Shown: positions 26,601 through 35,478 of the stretch, one piece after another | How the letters are laid out: each line of letters begins with the position of its first letter | Position numbering within the stretch: position 1 is the stretch's first letter | From: Cryobacterium sp. PAMC25264 | GTDB taxonomy: Bacteria > Actinomycetota > Actinomycetes > Actinomycetales > Microbacteriaceae | Length of the DNA: 64,000 bases | Reading direction: 5' to 3' | NCBI RefSeq assembly: GCF_019443325.1 | Contig: NZ_CP080383.1 | Span: forward strand, 2,232,001-2,296,000 | Program-made: the position numbers and the translations under genes | Notes under the pieces: generated by a model | The model's database searches: none | Told to the model about the DNA's origin: nothing | The model's input: the letters and a program-made list of their open reading frames with translations, nothing else

Positions 26601-28055
26601 CTACTGCAGGGACGAGGTCAGTCTGGCCAGGTTGTCGAACACCTTCGCACCCACAGGCCGGTCGAGCCAGTCGGCCAGCTCGACCCGACGGCTGTTGGAC
26701 CGGTATTCGTCCTGCACCGCCCGCATCCGCTGCACGAATTCGGCGCCATGAACGAGCACCGACACCTCCATGTTCAAGCTGAACGAGCGGATGTCCATAT
26801 TGCTCGACCCCACCACCGCCACGTCGTCGTCGATGGTGAAGTGTTTCGCGTGCAGCACCGTGGGCTCCCGGTAGAGGTAGATGGCCACGCCGGCACGCAG
26901 CAGCTCCTCGTAGTACGAACGCTGGGCGTGATAGACCAGCGCTTGATCGCCGATGGCCGACGCGAACAGCTCCACCTGCACGCCGCGGGACGCGGCCGTG
27001 ACAATGGCCAGCATGGTGGATTCCTCGGGCACGAAGTACGGGCTGGTGATGCTCACCCGGCGTTCGGCCTTGTGGATGAGCATCGCGTAGAGCTTGAGGT
27101 TGTTGTCGTTGTCGAAGCTCGGTCCGCTCGGCAGCACCTGGGCGTCGAGCAGGTCTGTGGCGGCCGGCAGCACCACCGGGCTGGTGTCGATGCGGAGCAT
27201 CTCGTCGGTCTCGCTGTACCAGTCGGCCAGGAAGACCGCGTTGAGCTCCCGCACGGCCGGCCCCTCAAGGCGCATCATCAGCTCGTGCCAGTGCAGCCCG
27301 CGCTTGAGGTTGCCGGGCTTGAGGTAGGTGGAGTCGATCATGTTCTGGGAGCCGGTGAACCCGACCCGCCCGTCGACGATGAGCAGCTTGCGGTGGTTGC
27401 GCATGTCGGGGCGGCGCCATTGGCCGCGCCAGAATCGCAACGGCAGCAGCGCCCGCCACTCCGCGCCTATCTCCGCGAAGGCGGCGATGGTCTCCTTGCG
27501 GCGCGGCAGCATCAGGCAGGCCAGGTAGTCGGAGAGCACGTGCACCGAGACGCCGCGCTGGATGGCCCGGGCCAGGGCGTCGAAGAACGGCTGGGTGACG
27601 GTGTCGAGCACCAGGATGTAGAACTGCACGTGCACGAACTCGGTCGCTTCGTCGACGGCCGCGACCATGCTGGCGATCGACCCCTCGTAGTCGGGCAGCA
27701 GCTCGATGCGGTTGCCGCCCACCATCGGCAGGGCGCCGAGGTTGCGGTTCAGCCGGGCCGCAGAGCCGAGCCACTCCGGCCACTCCTCGCGATGACTGAC
27801 CTGATCGAGCCCGTCGGTGCGCGCCAGGATCAACTCGTTCACCTCGCGCTGCTTCTCACGGCGGGAGCGCGGCAACCGGCCCACGCCGATCAGCAGGAAG
27901 ACCAGAGCGCCCAGATACGGGATGAAGATGATCGCCAATACCCAGGCGATGGCCGCGGAGGGGCGCCGGTTGGCGGAGAGATACACCGTGGCGATGAACA
28001 CGATCACGGCGTGCAGCGCCACGAGCAGCAGCGTGCCGGCCTGGACATCCACCAT
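26601..28055 (-). CDS. cls: Cardiolipin synthase (two HKD motifs)
   Basis: A 484-residue phospholipase-D-fold enzyme that joins two phosphatidylglycerols into cardiolipin. Two N-terminal membrane helices (residues ~7-26 and ~34-57) anchor it, followed by two catalytic domains with intact HKD motifs: HRKLLIVDG (His221, Lys223, Asp228) and LHAKHFTIDDD (His402, Lys404, Asp409), both followed by GS-N (TGSQN, GSSN). ATG 28055 has GGGAGGAG upstream. It is followed by the GAP-family gene 19 bases later, suggesting a lipid-related operon. Confidence 0.93.
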   Translation of the reverse strand: MVDVQAGTLLLVALHAVIVFIATVYLSANRRPSAAIAWVLAIIFIPYLGALVFLLIGVGRLPRSRREKQREVNELILARTDGLDQVSHREEWPEWLGSAARLNRNLGALPMVGGNRIELLPDYEGSIASMVAAVDEATEFVHVQFYILVLDTVTQPFFDALARAIQRGVSVHVLSDYLACLMLPRRKETIAAFAEIGAEWRALLPLRFWRGQWRRPDMRNHRKLLIVDGRVGFTGSQNMIDSTYLKPGNLKRGLHWHELMMRLEGPAVRELNAVFLADWYSETDEMLRIDTSPVVLPAATDLLDAQVLPSGPSFDNDNNLKLYAMLIHKAERRVSITSPYFVPEESTMLAIVTAASRGVQVELFASAIGDQALVYHAQRSYYEELLRAGVAIYLYREPTVLHAKHFTIDDDVAVVGSSNMDIRSFSLNMEVSVLVHGAEFVQRMRAVQDEYRSNSRRVELADWLDRPVGAKVFDNLARLTSSLQ

Positions 28056-28244
28056 CCGCTCCTCCCATCGCTCTGACGTATCAGGGTGACTCGACGTGAA
28101 CGTACACCTCCTCGACCCACGCGCGGGCCACGCCGTTGCCCCGGTGTGCGGGTCGCACTAGATTGCGTTGTGCGGCGAGCGCCGCACTCGGCAGCACACC
28201 GCGGCCGAGCGCTCCGCCGGCACACTCGTCGAAGAGGTGATCCA

Positions 28245-28988
28245 ATGGCCATGCACTCCCCCGTGCGACAGCTGCTGACCGCGGCGGCCGTGCTCCTGGT
28301 TCTGGCCGGATGCACCGTGCTCACTCCCAACGCGTCGTCGTCACCCAGCCCCGGACAGTCCGGCTCGCTGCAGCCCGGAGCCCTCGTGGGCACCTGGGTG
28401 CTCGATCGCACGTTCGACAGCCCGGAGCAGCCCTACGTCTCGTTCGTGCAGGACAACACCTGGAGCGCTTCTGACGGCTGCAACCGGGTGCAGGGCACCT
28501 GGACGCTCGCAGCCGACGGGAGCCTCCGCACGACGTCGGGCCCGCAGACGTTGATGGCCTGCGACGGAGCCCAACTGCCGTTGGCGGTCAGCCGCGGCAC
28601 CTCGGTGGAGGTGAACGGCGACACCCTCGTCATCCACAGCTCGTTCGACTCGACCGAGACCACACTGGTGCGTTCCACCGACCCAACCGTGGGCCCGCAG
28701 GGGCTGCCGATCGGCTACTGGGTCGAATCCAACACCCCCACGGCACCGTTCTTGTCGATCCAGGCCGACGGCACCTACTCGGGAAACGACGGCTGCAACG
28801 CACTCACCGGCAGCTGGGAGCAGGCCGACGACGACGCCATCCGTTTCACCGGAGGCGCCCAGACGCTGCGGGCCTGCGAGGGTGTGGATCAGTGGCTGAG
28901 CCAGGCCGCCCAGGGCAGGGTACGGGCCGGGGTGATGACCCTGCAATCCGCCGACGGCACCACGATCGGGCAGCTGACCGCCCGGTGA
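28245..28988 (+). CDS. Lipoprotein with two META domains
   Basis: A 247-residue secreted lipoprotein: signal peptide with lipobox LAGC (Cys ~22), then a Ser/Pro linker and two META/HslJ-like repeats. Each repeat has the GTW/GYW start, an FxxDNTWSASDGCN or QADGTYSGNDGCN core and an ACDG or ACEG end with paired Cys (likely disulfides). ATG 28245 follows GAAGAGGTG; a second ATG at 28251 is possible. META domains occur in envelope or stress proteins of uncertain activity. It diverges from cls. Confidence 0.87.
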   Translation: MAMHSPVRQLLTAAAVLLVLAGCTVLTPNASSSPSPGQSGSLQPGALVGTWVLDRTFDSPEQPYVSFVQDNTWSASDGCNRVQGTWTLAADGSLRTTSGPQTLMACDGAQLPLAVSRGTSVEVNGDTLVIHSSFDSTETTLVRSTDPTVGPQGLPIGYWVESNTPTAPFLSIQADGTYSGNDGCNALTGSWEQADDDAIRFTGGAQTLRACEGVDQWLSQAAQGRVRAGVMTLQSADGTTIGQLTAR

Positions 28989-29028
28989 GGCGCGGGTCGG
29001 CCCGGGACACTACGGAAAGGAACGAACG

Positions 29029-29361
29029 ATGGGCGTCTACCCGATCACCATCATCGTCATCCTCGCCGGTGCCGTCGCACTGGTCTTCCTGCTGAGGCTG
29101 GGCATCCGGCAGAACGCCGCGGCGGCGGCGGTCGACCCCGACCCCGACGCCACCAGCGCGCTGTCGGTGCTGAGCTTCATCGTGGCTCTGATCCTGCCGG
29201 TGATCGGGGTGATCCTGGCACATGTGACGCTCGCGCGCATCGCCGAGGGCCGGGCCACCGGCCGGGCGTTTGCCTACGCGGCCCTGTGGGTGGGTTACCT
29301 GCTGATCGCCCTCGAACTGGCGGTGATCATCTGGGCGTACCAGAGCAACTACTGGCAATAG
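29029..29361 (+). CDS. DUF4190-like small membrane protein
   Basis: A 110-residue protein with an N-terminal helix (ITIIVILAGAVALVFLL), a short acidic loop, and two more hydrophobic segments (ALSVLSFIVALILPVIGVIL and YAALWVGYLLIALELAVII) separated by a Gly/Arg loop (LARIAEGRATGRA), the DUF4190 pattern. A good ribosome site (GGAAAGGAACG) precedes ATG 29029. It follows the META lipoprotein gene by 40 bases on the same strand and may share its transcript. Function unknown. Confidence 0.78.
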   Translation: MGVYPITIIVILAGAVALVFLLRLGIRQNAAAAAVDPDPDATSALSVLSFIVALILPVIGVILAHVTLARIAEGRATGRAFAYAALWVGYLLIALELAVIIWAYQSNYWQ

Positions 29362-29388
29362 CGCATGCGTCGGCCGAGCGGAACCGGA

Positions 29389-30273
29389 TCAGTACCAGTT
29401 CACGGCCTGAGAGTGCGACCACGCGGAGCACGGCGTGCCGTAGGCGGACTTGATGTAGTCCAGGCCCCAGGAGATCTGCGTGGTGGCGTTGGTGGCCCAG
29501 TCGGAACCGGCCGAGGCCATCTTGCTGCCGGGCAGCGCCTGCGGGATGCCGGTGGCGCCGCCGCTGTTGTTGTAGGCCGTGTACGACCAGCCGGATTCCT
29601 TCTGCCAGAGCTGGCTCAGGCAGGAGAACTGGGCGTCACCCCAGCCGTAGCGGGAGGCAGCAAGGCTGGCAGCGGTCGCCTTGGCGCCGGAGGGGGTGTT
29701 GCCCGCGGCCAGGGCCTCGGCGGCAGCCTGGGCTTCCGCGGCGGCCTGCGCTTCGGCGGCGGCCTGCGCGGCCGCGGCTTCCACTGCGGCCCGGTCGGCC
29801 TCGGCCGTGGCGGCCTGCACGGCGGCCGCCTGCTCCTTGACCTGGGACGTGAGCTGGGAGACGTCCTCGAGCGGCAACGAGATGTAGTCGGAGAGGGAGG
29901 CGGTGGTGCTGGACAGGGCGGACGCATCCACCTTGTTCGCGGCCGCGTCGAGCGCGGTGTCGGCTTCGTAGAGGGCAACGGATGCGGCCAGGTGAGTCTT
30001 GCTGACCTCGGCGGCATGGGCGGCGGCGCGTTCATCGCGCACCTGCTGGGCCTGCTGTTCCTGTTCGGCTACCGCGGACTGCACGGTGAAGCCGGTACCG
30101 GCCACGACTCCGGCGAGCACGAGCCCGCCGGCGAGGAGGGTGAGGCGCTTGGTGCGCGGCCGGCGGGTCTTCCGGGCGGCGCGGGTGGACAGTGCAGCGA
30201 GGTTCGGGGTGGTGCTGGTGTTCTCGGGTGTGCTGTTTTCAGGCTTGGAGTTCATAGGGTTTGTGGGGCGCAT
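29389..30273 (-). CDS. Secreted transglycosylase-like cell-wall hydrolase with Ala-rich coiled coil
   Basis: A 294-residue secreted protein. A basic N-terminus (RKTRRPRTKRL) and a hydrophobic signal helix (LLAGGLVLAGVVAGTGFTV, ~residues 46-64) precede a long Ala/Glu/Gln coiled-coil (~70-200) with a decaying AAAEAQ repeat, then a C-terminal lysozyme-like domain with the presumed catalytic Glu in LWQKESGW and the NNSGGATGIPQALP and WGLDYI blocks typical of aggregation-promoting-factor/Rpf-like transglycosylases. It should remodel peptidoglycan at the surface. ATG 30273 is chosen because GGAAG sits six bases upstream; the internal ATG 30255 has no site. The leader upstream is unusually structured. 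Confidence 0.87.
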   Translation of the reverse strand: MRPTNPMNSKPENSTPENTSTTPNLAALSTRAARKTRRPRTKRLTLLAGGLVLAGVVAGTGFTVQSAVAEQEQQAQQVRDERAAAHAAEVSKTHLAASVALYEADTALDAAANKVDASALSSTTASLSDYISLPLEDVSQLTSQVKEQAAAVQAATAEADRAAVEAAAAQAAAEAQAAAEAQAAAEALAAGNTPSGAKATAASLAASRYGWGDAQFSCLSQLWQKESGWSYTAYNNSGGATGIPQALPGSKMASAGSDWATNATTQISWGLDYIKSAYGTPCSAWSHSQAVNWY

Positions 30274-30300
30274 AAGCTTCCGGTCGGGTGAGTGCGCGCC

Positions 30301-30369
30301 GGATGGGCGGCAGAATCACAGAGAGGTGGGGCCGACGCGCGCGGGTCGGCGCAGGCAAGTCGCCCATCC
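30301..30369 (-). promoter_or_regulatory. Structured 5' leader of the transglycosylase gene
   Basis: Ahead of the gene the RNA can fold with a perfect 9-bp closing stem (GGATGGGCG at 30361-30369 read on the minus strand, with its complement at 30301-30309) enclosing a 6-bp stem-loop (GCCGAC/GTCGGC, 30331-30350). Cell-wall hydrolase leaders in actinobacteria often carry c-di-AMP (ydaO) riboswitches. I cannot match that consensus here, so only a structured leader is claimed. Confidence 0.5.
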
Positions 30370-30541
30370 TGCACAAAGTTTCTGCATGAATCCTCATATA
30401 GTTCTGGCAATCCCATGTGAACGCATCTTCTCGCCGTTGCCGCCCCACCGCCAAGGTCGGTCATCGAATGCCCGGTCAGCGCGCAATCTGCGGGGGCCCG
30501 TGGAGCGCGCCCGGGTTGCGCTCCTGGAGTAGCGTTAAAAG

Positions 30542-30802
30542 ATGCCCACTCCAGATGAGACCACCCCGACAGACCACGAGGCCGCCGATCAGGCCGCTGC
30601 CGACCACGCTGCGCCGGCCGCGGCATCCACCAGCGTGGCGCGCCTGATGGCCGCCATCGAGAGCATCAACGCGATCGAGGTCATCAACTCCCCCGTCGAC
30701 GACCAGTCCGCGTTGCTGCAACTGCTCGATGTCACCACCGACGACCAACGCTCCAACATGCTGTTCGCCCTGCTCCTGGAGCGCATGCGGGCCAAGCCCT
30801 GA
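30542..30802 (+). CDS. Small acidic protein, unknown
   Basis: An 86-residue protein: a Thr/Asp/Ala-rich N-terminus (residues 1-28) likely disordered, then an amphipathic helical part (VARLMAAIESINAIEVINS and ALLQLLDVTTDDQRSNMLFALLLERMRAK). No family recognised. Start ATG 30542 is the first codon after an AAAAG stretch; no clear Shine-Dalgarno sequence. The coding look of the second half (helical periodicity, no rare codons) supports a real gene. A hairpin repeat follows 30 bases after the stop and probably ends the transcript. Confidence 0.6.
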   Translation: MPTPDETTPTDHEAADQAAADHAAPAAASTSVARLMAAIESINAIEVINSPVDDQSALLQLLDVTTDDQRSNMLFALLLERMRAKP

Positions 30803-30831
30803 CGCCCGCTCCCTCTCGCGAACCGCCCCCT

Positions 30832-30897
30832 CTCGCGAACTGTGAGTAAAGCCCCAAAATCCCCCCCGATTCTGGTGCTTTACTCACAGTTCGCGGG
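30832..30897. repeat. Long snap-back palindrome, copy 2
   Basis: Arms 30832-30861 and 30868-30897 (30 bases, about three mismatches, six-base loop). The arms share TCGCGAACTGTGAG and AAAGCCCC with the element at 7421-7485 but differ in loop and detail, so the two are diverged members of one family. It separates two same-strand genes, where it can act as a terminator for the upstream one. Confidence 0.82.
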
Positions 30898-30947
30898 AGG
30901 GTCAGGGCGCGCAGGGCGCGTGCAGGGGGTGTGCATAGGATGGCGGG

Positions 30948-31925
30948 ATGCGCGCACTCGTCGTCACCGTTCCCGGGGGCCCGGAGGCCCTCACCCTGCA
31001 GACCGTTCCCGACCTCACCGTCGGTGCCGGCGACATCCGGATCGAGGTTGCCGCCGCCGGGGTCAACCGGGCCGACGTGCAACAGCGGCTCGGGCTCTAC
31101 CCCTCCCCGCCGGGCTCCCCCGCCTGGCCCGGCCTCGAGGTGTCGGGCATCGTCGCCGAGATCGGCACAGCCGTGACCCGTTTCGCCGTGGGCGACCGGG
31201 TTTGCGCCCTGCTGGCCGGCGGCGGATACGCCACCGAGGCCGTGGTGCACCAGGACCTGGCCCTGCCGGTGCCAGCCGCCCTCGATCTGGTCGACGCGGC
31301 CGCCTTGCCGGAGGCGCTGGCCACGGTGTGGTCGAACGTCTTCATGAGTGCCGGGCTCACGGCCGGACAGACCCTTCTTGTGCACGGCGGCGCCAGCGGC
31401 ATCGGCACCACGGCGATTCAGCTGGCCCGACTGGCCGGCGCGCGCGTGCTCGTGACGGCCGGGTCGGCCGAGAAACTCGCGGTGTGTGGGGAACTGGGCG
31501 CTGAGGTGCTGATCAACTACCGGGAGCAGGACTTCGTGGCCGAGGTACTCGCGGCAACCGGCGGGCACGGCGCCGACGTGATCCTGGACATCATGGGCGG
31601 CTCCTACGCCGCCCGCAACGTGGCGGCGCTGGCCCTGGGCGGCACCATCATGGTGATCGCGAACCAGAGCGGCGAAGACGCCGTGTTCAACCCCTTCCAC
31701 CTCATGCAGAAGCGCGGCCGGTACTGGGGCACCACCCTGCGGGCCCGCCCCGCGGTGGAGAAGGCGGCCATCATGGCCGAGCTGCAGGCCGTGGTGTGGC
31801 CGTGGCTCGAGTCCGGCGGACTGCGTCCTGTGGTCGACAGCCGTTACTCCTTCGCCGACGCGGCGGATGCGCACCGGCGGCTCGAGGCATCCGCTCACGT
31901 GGGCAAGATCGTGCTGGTGCCGTAG
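30948..31925 (+). CDS. PIG3-type NAD(P)H quinone oxidoreductase (zinc-free MDR)
   Basis: A 325-residue medium-chain dehydrogenase/reductase of the quinone oxidoreductase (PIG3/TP53I3-like) branch: GVNRADVQQRLGLYP near residue 40, PGLEVSGIVAEIG, VGDRVCALLAGGGYAT, the nucleotide-binding VHGGASGIGTTAIQLA (~residues 147-162) and HVGKIVLVP at the end. The structural and catalytic zinc Cys clusters of alcohol dehydrogenases are absent, as in this subgroup. It is the only gene between the hairpin and a convergent cyclase gene. Probably reduces quinones or alpha,beta-unsaturated carbonyls in the cytoplasm. Confidence 0.9.
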   Translation: MRALVVTVPGGPEALTLQTVPDLTVGAGDIRIEVAAAGVNRADVQQRLGLYPSPPGSPAWPGLEVSGIVAEIGTAVTRFAVGDRVCALLAGGGYATEAVVHQDLALPVPAALDLVDAAALPEALATVWSNVFMSAGLTAGQTLLVHGGASGIGTTAIQLARLAGARVLVTAGSAEKLAVCGELGAEVLINYREQDFVAEVLAATGGHGADVILDIMGGSYAARNVAALALGGTIMVIANQSGEDAVFNPFHLMQKRGRYWGTTLRARPAVEKAAIMAELQAVVWPWLESGGLRPVVDSRYSFADAADAHRRLEASAHVGKIVLVP

Positions 31926-31934
31926 GACGACCGG

Positions 31935-33809
31935 TCAAGCGACGGTTGCGGCCAGTCCTACCCGGTTGCGACCGGCGGCCTTGGCCTCGTAGAGGGCGGC
32001 GTCGGCGCGCCCGAGCCAACGCGACACACTCTCGCCGCGCTTGAGCAGCGCCACGCCCACGCTCGCGGTGCAGCGCAGCCCGCTGGTCACGACGCCCCAC
32101 GGGTGGCTGCGCACTTCGCCGAGCAGCCGTTCGCAGATCTGCGTGGCCTGGTCGATGGAGGTGTTGCCGAGCACGAGCAGGAATTCCTCGCCGCCGACCC
32201 GCACGGCCAGGTCGGTCTCCCGGCTGGCCGCGCCGAGGATGCCCGCCATGGTGGTGAGCACTCGGTCGCCGGCCGCGTGCCCGTGCTCGTCGTTGACCTC
32301 CTTGAAGTGGTCCATGTCGATCATGACGGCGCAGAGCGGCTCGGCCCGGTCGAGCGCGCTGCGCATCATGGCGGGCAACTGCCGGTCGAGCGCCCGCCGG
32401 TTGGGCAGCCGGGTGAGCGGGTCGGTGTTGGCCTGTTCGTCGAGTTCTTCGGCGCGGATGCGTTGCATGTCGGCTTCGAGCTGCGATCGCTGCGCCTCGT
32501 GGCGGGCCTGTTCGATCTCGAGCGAGTTGATCAGCATGCGCGACTGTAGCCCGGCAGTCTGCCGGGTGAGGCCGAGCATCAGCACGTGCAGTTCCTCGTG
32601 GTGCCGCAGCGCCTCCTCGAACCGGCCGGCGTTGCGGTGCATCTCGTAGAGTTCCCGGTTCAGCCGCACGTTGAGCGCGGCATCCTCGGCGATGGACGGG
32701 TCGGCGAGCTGGGCGTTCATCATGTCGCAGGCGAGGTCGAGCCGGCCCTCGGCGCGGGCCACCTCGGCTAGCTGCACGTCGTTGTTGACCACGAGATTGC
32801 GATAGCCGTTGGTGATGGCGATGGTCTTGGACCGCACGGCTTGACGGCGGGCATCCGCGTACTCGCCGAGTTCGATGAGGATGTCGACGAGGTTGGTGCG
32901 TGCGATGGTCTCGTAGAAAGCGTGCCGTTGCTGCACGGCCAGCGCCACGGCGGCAAGCGTGAGGGTGAGGCCGTCCTGCAGAGTCTCGGTGGTGCTCTCG
33001 CCCCTCGCCCGCTGCCCCCGGGCGATCTCCAGGCAGGCGTCGCCGAGGTTGTTGCGGGACGCGAACCGGGCCTCGGGGTCGTCGAGGGTGTCGGCCAGCG
33101 CTATCGCCTGCTGGCCCAGCTCGATGCTGCGTTCGGCATCGCCGAGCGCCTGATGCACCATCGACGACCGCGACAGCGCCCAGAACTCCGCCGTACGGCT
33201 GCCGCAGGCGCGTGCCGCCTCGAGGGCACCGAGCACATGGCTGAGCGCCGGCTCTTCGAGCGCGGTCTCGTGGAAGGCCAACGCCAGGGTGCAGTGCACG
33301 TTCGACTGGCCCAGAAGATCGCCGCTGGCGGTGAGGTAGTCCAGGGCCAGCAGGCCGTGACGAACGGATGCCTCGAACTCGCCCAGCCGTAACCGGTGTC
33401 CGGAGAGCAGCTGCCGGGCCCTGGCCTCCTGGGCCGGGGTGATGAACGGGTCGGTGAGAACCTGTTCGGCCTGGGCCGCGCCCACGATGTGCTGACCGTC
33501 CCGGTTGGCCGTCGCGCTGTCTTCGAGCAGCCGATCGATCGCCATGCGGCGGGCCGGCGCCGTGGTCAGCCCGGGAGCCGGCGGAACCGGGACCGGAAGC
33601 TCGGCGGAGTCGACCGGAAGCGGTAGGTCGGCCAGCTCGACGAACCCGCCGGGCAGGTCTACGTCACGGCCGCCGTCCGCTGGCAGGAGGTCGGCGATGC
33701 CGTCGGCCAGCGCATCGGCCGCGGCCAGCGCCTCATCGGGAGTGGAGTCCTCGGCGGGCACTGTCGTTCCGGAGGGAAGAGGGGCGACGGAGTTGCTCGG
33801 GGTCGTCAT
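31935..33809 (-). CDS. TPR-repeat diguanylate cyclase (GGEEF)
   Basis: A ~624-residue cytoplasmic protein. Residues ~90-440 contain TPR-like helix pairs (GQSNVHCTLALAFHETALEE, GDAERSIELGQQAIALADTL), followed by a coiled coil (SLEIEQARHEAQRSQLEADMQ) and a GGDEF domain with NTDPLTRLPNRRALDRQLP and the active-site motif VGGEEFLLVLGN, consistent with c-di-GMP synthesis. The start was set at ATG 33809 (MTTPSNSVAPL); an upstream GTG at 33887 would add 26 residues that look non-coding, and neither has a strong ribosome site. It converges on the quinone oxidoreductase. Second GGDEF protein in the window. Confidence 0.87.
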   Translation of the reverse strand: MTTPSNSVAPLPSGTTVPAEDSTPDEALAAADALADGIADLLPADGGRDVDLPGGFVELADLPLPVDSAELPVPVPPAPGLTTAPARRMAIDRLLEDSATANRDGQHIVGAAQAEQVLTDPFITPAQEARARQLLSGHRLRLGEFEASVRHGLLALDYLTASGDLLGQSNVHCTLALAFHETALEEPALSHVLGALEAARACGSRTAEFWALSRSSMVHQALGDAERSIELGQQAIALADTLDDPEARFASRNNLGDACLEIARGQRARGESTTETLQDGLTLTLAAVALAVQQRHAFYETIARTNLVDILIELGEYADARRQAVRSKTIAITNGYRNLVVNNDVQLAEVARAEGRLDLACDMMNAQLADPSIAEDAALNVRLNRELYEMHRNAGRFEEALRHHEELHVLMLGLTRQTAGLQSRMLINSLEIEQARHEAQRSQLEADMQRIRAEELDEQANTDPLTRLPNRRALDRQLPAMMRSALDRAEPLCAVMIDMDHFKEVNDEHGHAAGDRVLTTMAGILGAASRETDLAVRVGGEEFLLVLGNTSIDQATQICERLLGEVRSHPWGVVTSGLRCTASVGVALLKRGESVSRWLGRADAALYEAKAAGRNRVGLAATVA

Positions 33810-34341
33810 CGGACGACCGGTGGTGTCTGTGGGTCCGGCCCCGGCTCGTGCCCGTACGCCGGGGTGCGGGAGGGGGCAGATGAGCACAGGCTGAGCGCAC
33901 CGCCCGCTCGTCTCGGCGGGAAGCGAAGTGATGGTACGCCAAATGCGATCACGGCTCAGTCCCCAAACTGCTCGTTGCTCTTGAACCTAGCAGCGTCTGG
34001 CCAGCTGCCAGGGGCATCCGGGATTCGGGACACACCCCGTTCACGGGTAATTTTCGCGATAAATGATCGCGCTCTCATGCAGTGCCCACAGCCTACCCAC
34101 AGCACGCTCTGAGCGCGAAGCGGTGGGATGCCTCGGCTCTGGGACACCGGGAAGCTCGGCTGGCGTTTCCATCGATGACTCCCGCCGATCCCTGGTCCAC
34201 CGCCGCCGGGTGCACGCCATGGACCTCCGGTCACTCAGTCAGTGGCACGTCGGCGATTGAGCCGACCCGGTGAGGCTGGGGCGGTGGTTTGAGGCGGCGG
34301 TTCGAGTCGGCGGTTCGTAGGCCGCCGTCAGTGGGCGGCGG
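33810..34341. other. Intergenic region, no gene seen
   Basis: Spacer between the divergently arranged upstream part of the cyclase gene and the 3' end of the luciferase-like gene. I see no coding pattern with a plausible start. A short dyad CGCGAT-5-ATCGCG lies at 34055-34071, and TATCCACAG-like TACCCACAG at ~34094; too few copies to call a DnaA-box cluster. Confidence 0.5.
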
Positions 34342-35361
34342 TCAGCGCCAGCCCAGGCCGGGCGCCACGAATCGCAGCACCGAATCGAGCAATCGGGCGT
34401 TGTAATCGACGCCCAGTTGGTTCGGCACCGTGATGTGCACGGTATCGGCGGCCTGCACCGCGGCATCCTGCGCCAGCTGCTCGACGAGCGCATCCGGTTC
34501 GCCGATGTAGCTCTTGCCGAAGCGGGCCAAGCCGCCGTCGAGGTGACCCACTTGGTCGCGGTTGTCGGCCTGGGCACGCAGCCCGAAGTAACGGCGGTCC
34601 TCGTCGGTGACCAGGGGCAGGATGCTACGGCTCACCGCCACCCGCGGGGTACCGGGGTGCCCGGCCTCCGCCCACGCCGCGCGGAAGATCGCGATCTGCT
34701 CGGCCTGCAGGTCGCCGAAGTCCACCCCGGTGTCTTCGGTGAGCAGCGTCGAACTCATCAGGTGCATGCCCTGCTCACCGGTCCATTTCGCGGTCGCGCG
34801 GGTGCCGGAACCCCACCAGATGCGCTCGGCGAGTCCGGGCGACTGCGGCTCGATGGACAGCGGCCCACTGTGTCCGGTGAACTGCGGGTTGGCGTTCGCC
34901 ATGCCGGCCCCGGCGATGGCCAGGCGGAAGCGTGCGGTGCGTTCGCGGGCGTCATCCGCGTCGGTCTGTCCGGGCGCCGGTACGTGGCCGAACGCCTCGG
35001 CGCCGCGCAGTGCGGTCTCGGGTGAGCCGCGGCTCAGGCCGAGCTGCAGGCGCCCGTGGCTGATCAGGTCGGTGATGGCCGCTTCTTCGGCCATATAAAG
35101 CGGGTTCTCATAACGCATGTCGATCACGCCGGTGCCAAGTTCGATGCGGCTGGTGCGAGCGGCCATGGCGGCGAGCAGTGGGAACGGGGACGCCAGCTGC
35201 CGGGCGAAGTGGTGCACGCGCACGGACGCGCTGTCGACGCCGAGTTCCTCGGCGGCCACCGCGAGCTCAACGGTCTGCAGGAGGGCGTCTTGTGCGGTGC
35301 GAACGAGCGACCCCGGCACCGCCTGATAGTGGCCGAAGGAGAGGAACCCGATGTGTTTCAT
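34342..35361 (-). CDS. Luciferase-like (LLM class) flavin monooxygenase
   Basis: A 339-residue member of the bacterial luciferase superfamily: KHIGFLSFGHYQ at the start, VRVHHFARQLASPFPLLAA, RTSRIELGTGVIDMRYENP (the canonical LGTGV...NP segment), GRLQLGLSRGSP and the C-terminal GLARFGKSYIGEPDALVEQL. It should use reduced FMN and oxygen, or possibly F420; the neighbours do not reveal a substrate. ATG 35361 has AGG upstream. It stands alone between the cyclase gene region and the GC-rich repeat block. Confidence 0.88.
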   Translation of the reverse strand: MKHIGFLSFGHYQAVPGSLVRTAQDALLQTVELAVAAEELGVDSASVRVHHFARQLASPFPLLAAMAARTSRIELGTGVIDMRYENPLYMAEEAAITDLISHGRLQLGLSRGSPETALRGAEAFGHVPAPGQTDADDARERTARFRLAIAGAGMANANPQFTGHSGPLSIEPQSPGLAERIWWGSGTRATAKWTGEQGMHLMSSTLLTEDTGVDFGDLQAEQIAIFRAAWAEAGHPGTPRVAVSRSILPLVTDEDRRYFGLRAQADNRDQVGHLDGGLARFGKSYIGEPDALVEQLAQDAAVQAADTVHITVPNQLGVDYNARLLDSVLRFVAPGLGWR

Positions 35362-35478
35362 ACCTGGGCAAGCGTTCCCCGTGGCCCAGCTATTCCCGCC
35401 CCCATCCCCGGTTCTGGTGTACTGCGGGTTACCGGGTGCCGCGCGGGACGCGCGCCTCTTCGGGACCGAGCTGCGCGG

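Noticed and set aside
26220..28076. 618-residue plus-strand open frame over cardiolipin synthase
   Set aside because: Composition typical of antisense shadow frames in high-GC DNA (Gly/His/Val/Glu); the minus strand has both HKD motifs.
30301..30369. c-di-AMP riboswitch call for the structured leader
   Set aside because: The stem arrangement is clear but I could not align it to the ydaO consensus; kept as an unnamed structured leader.
34088..34100. DnaA-box-like TACCCACAG
   Set aside because: Only one imperfect match in a 64-kb window; not evidence for an origin.
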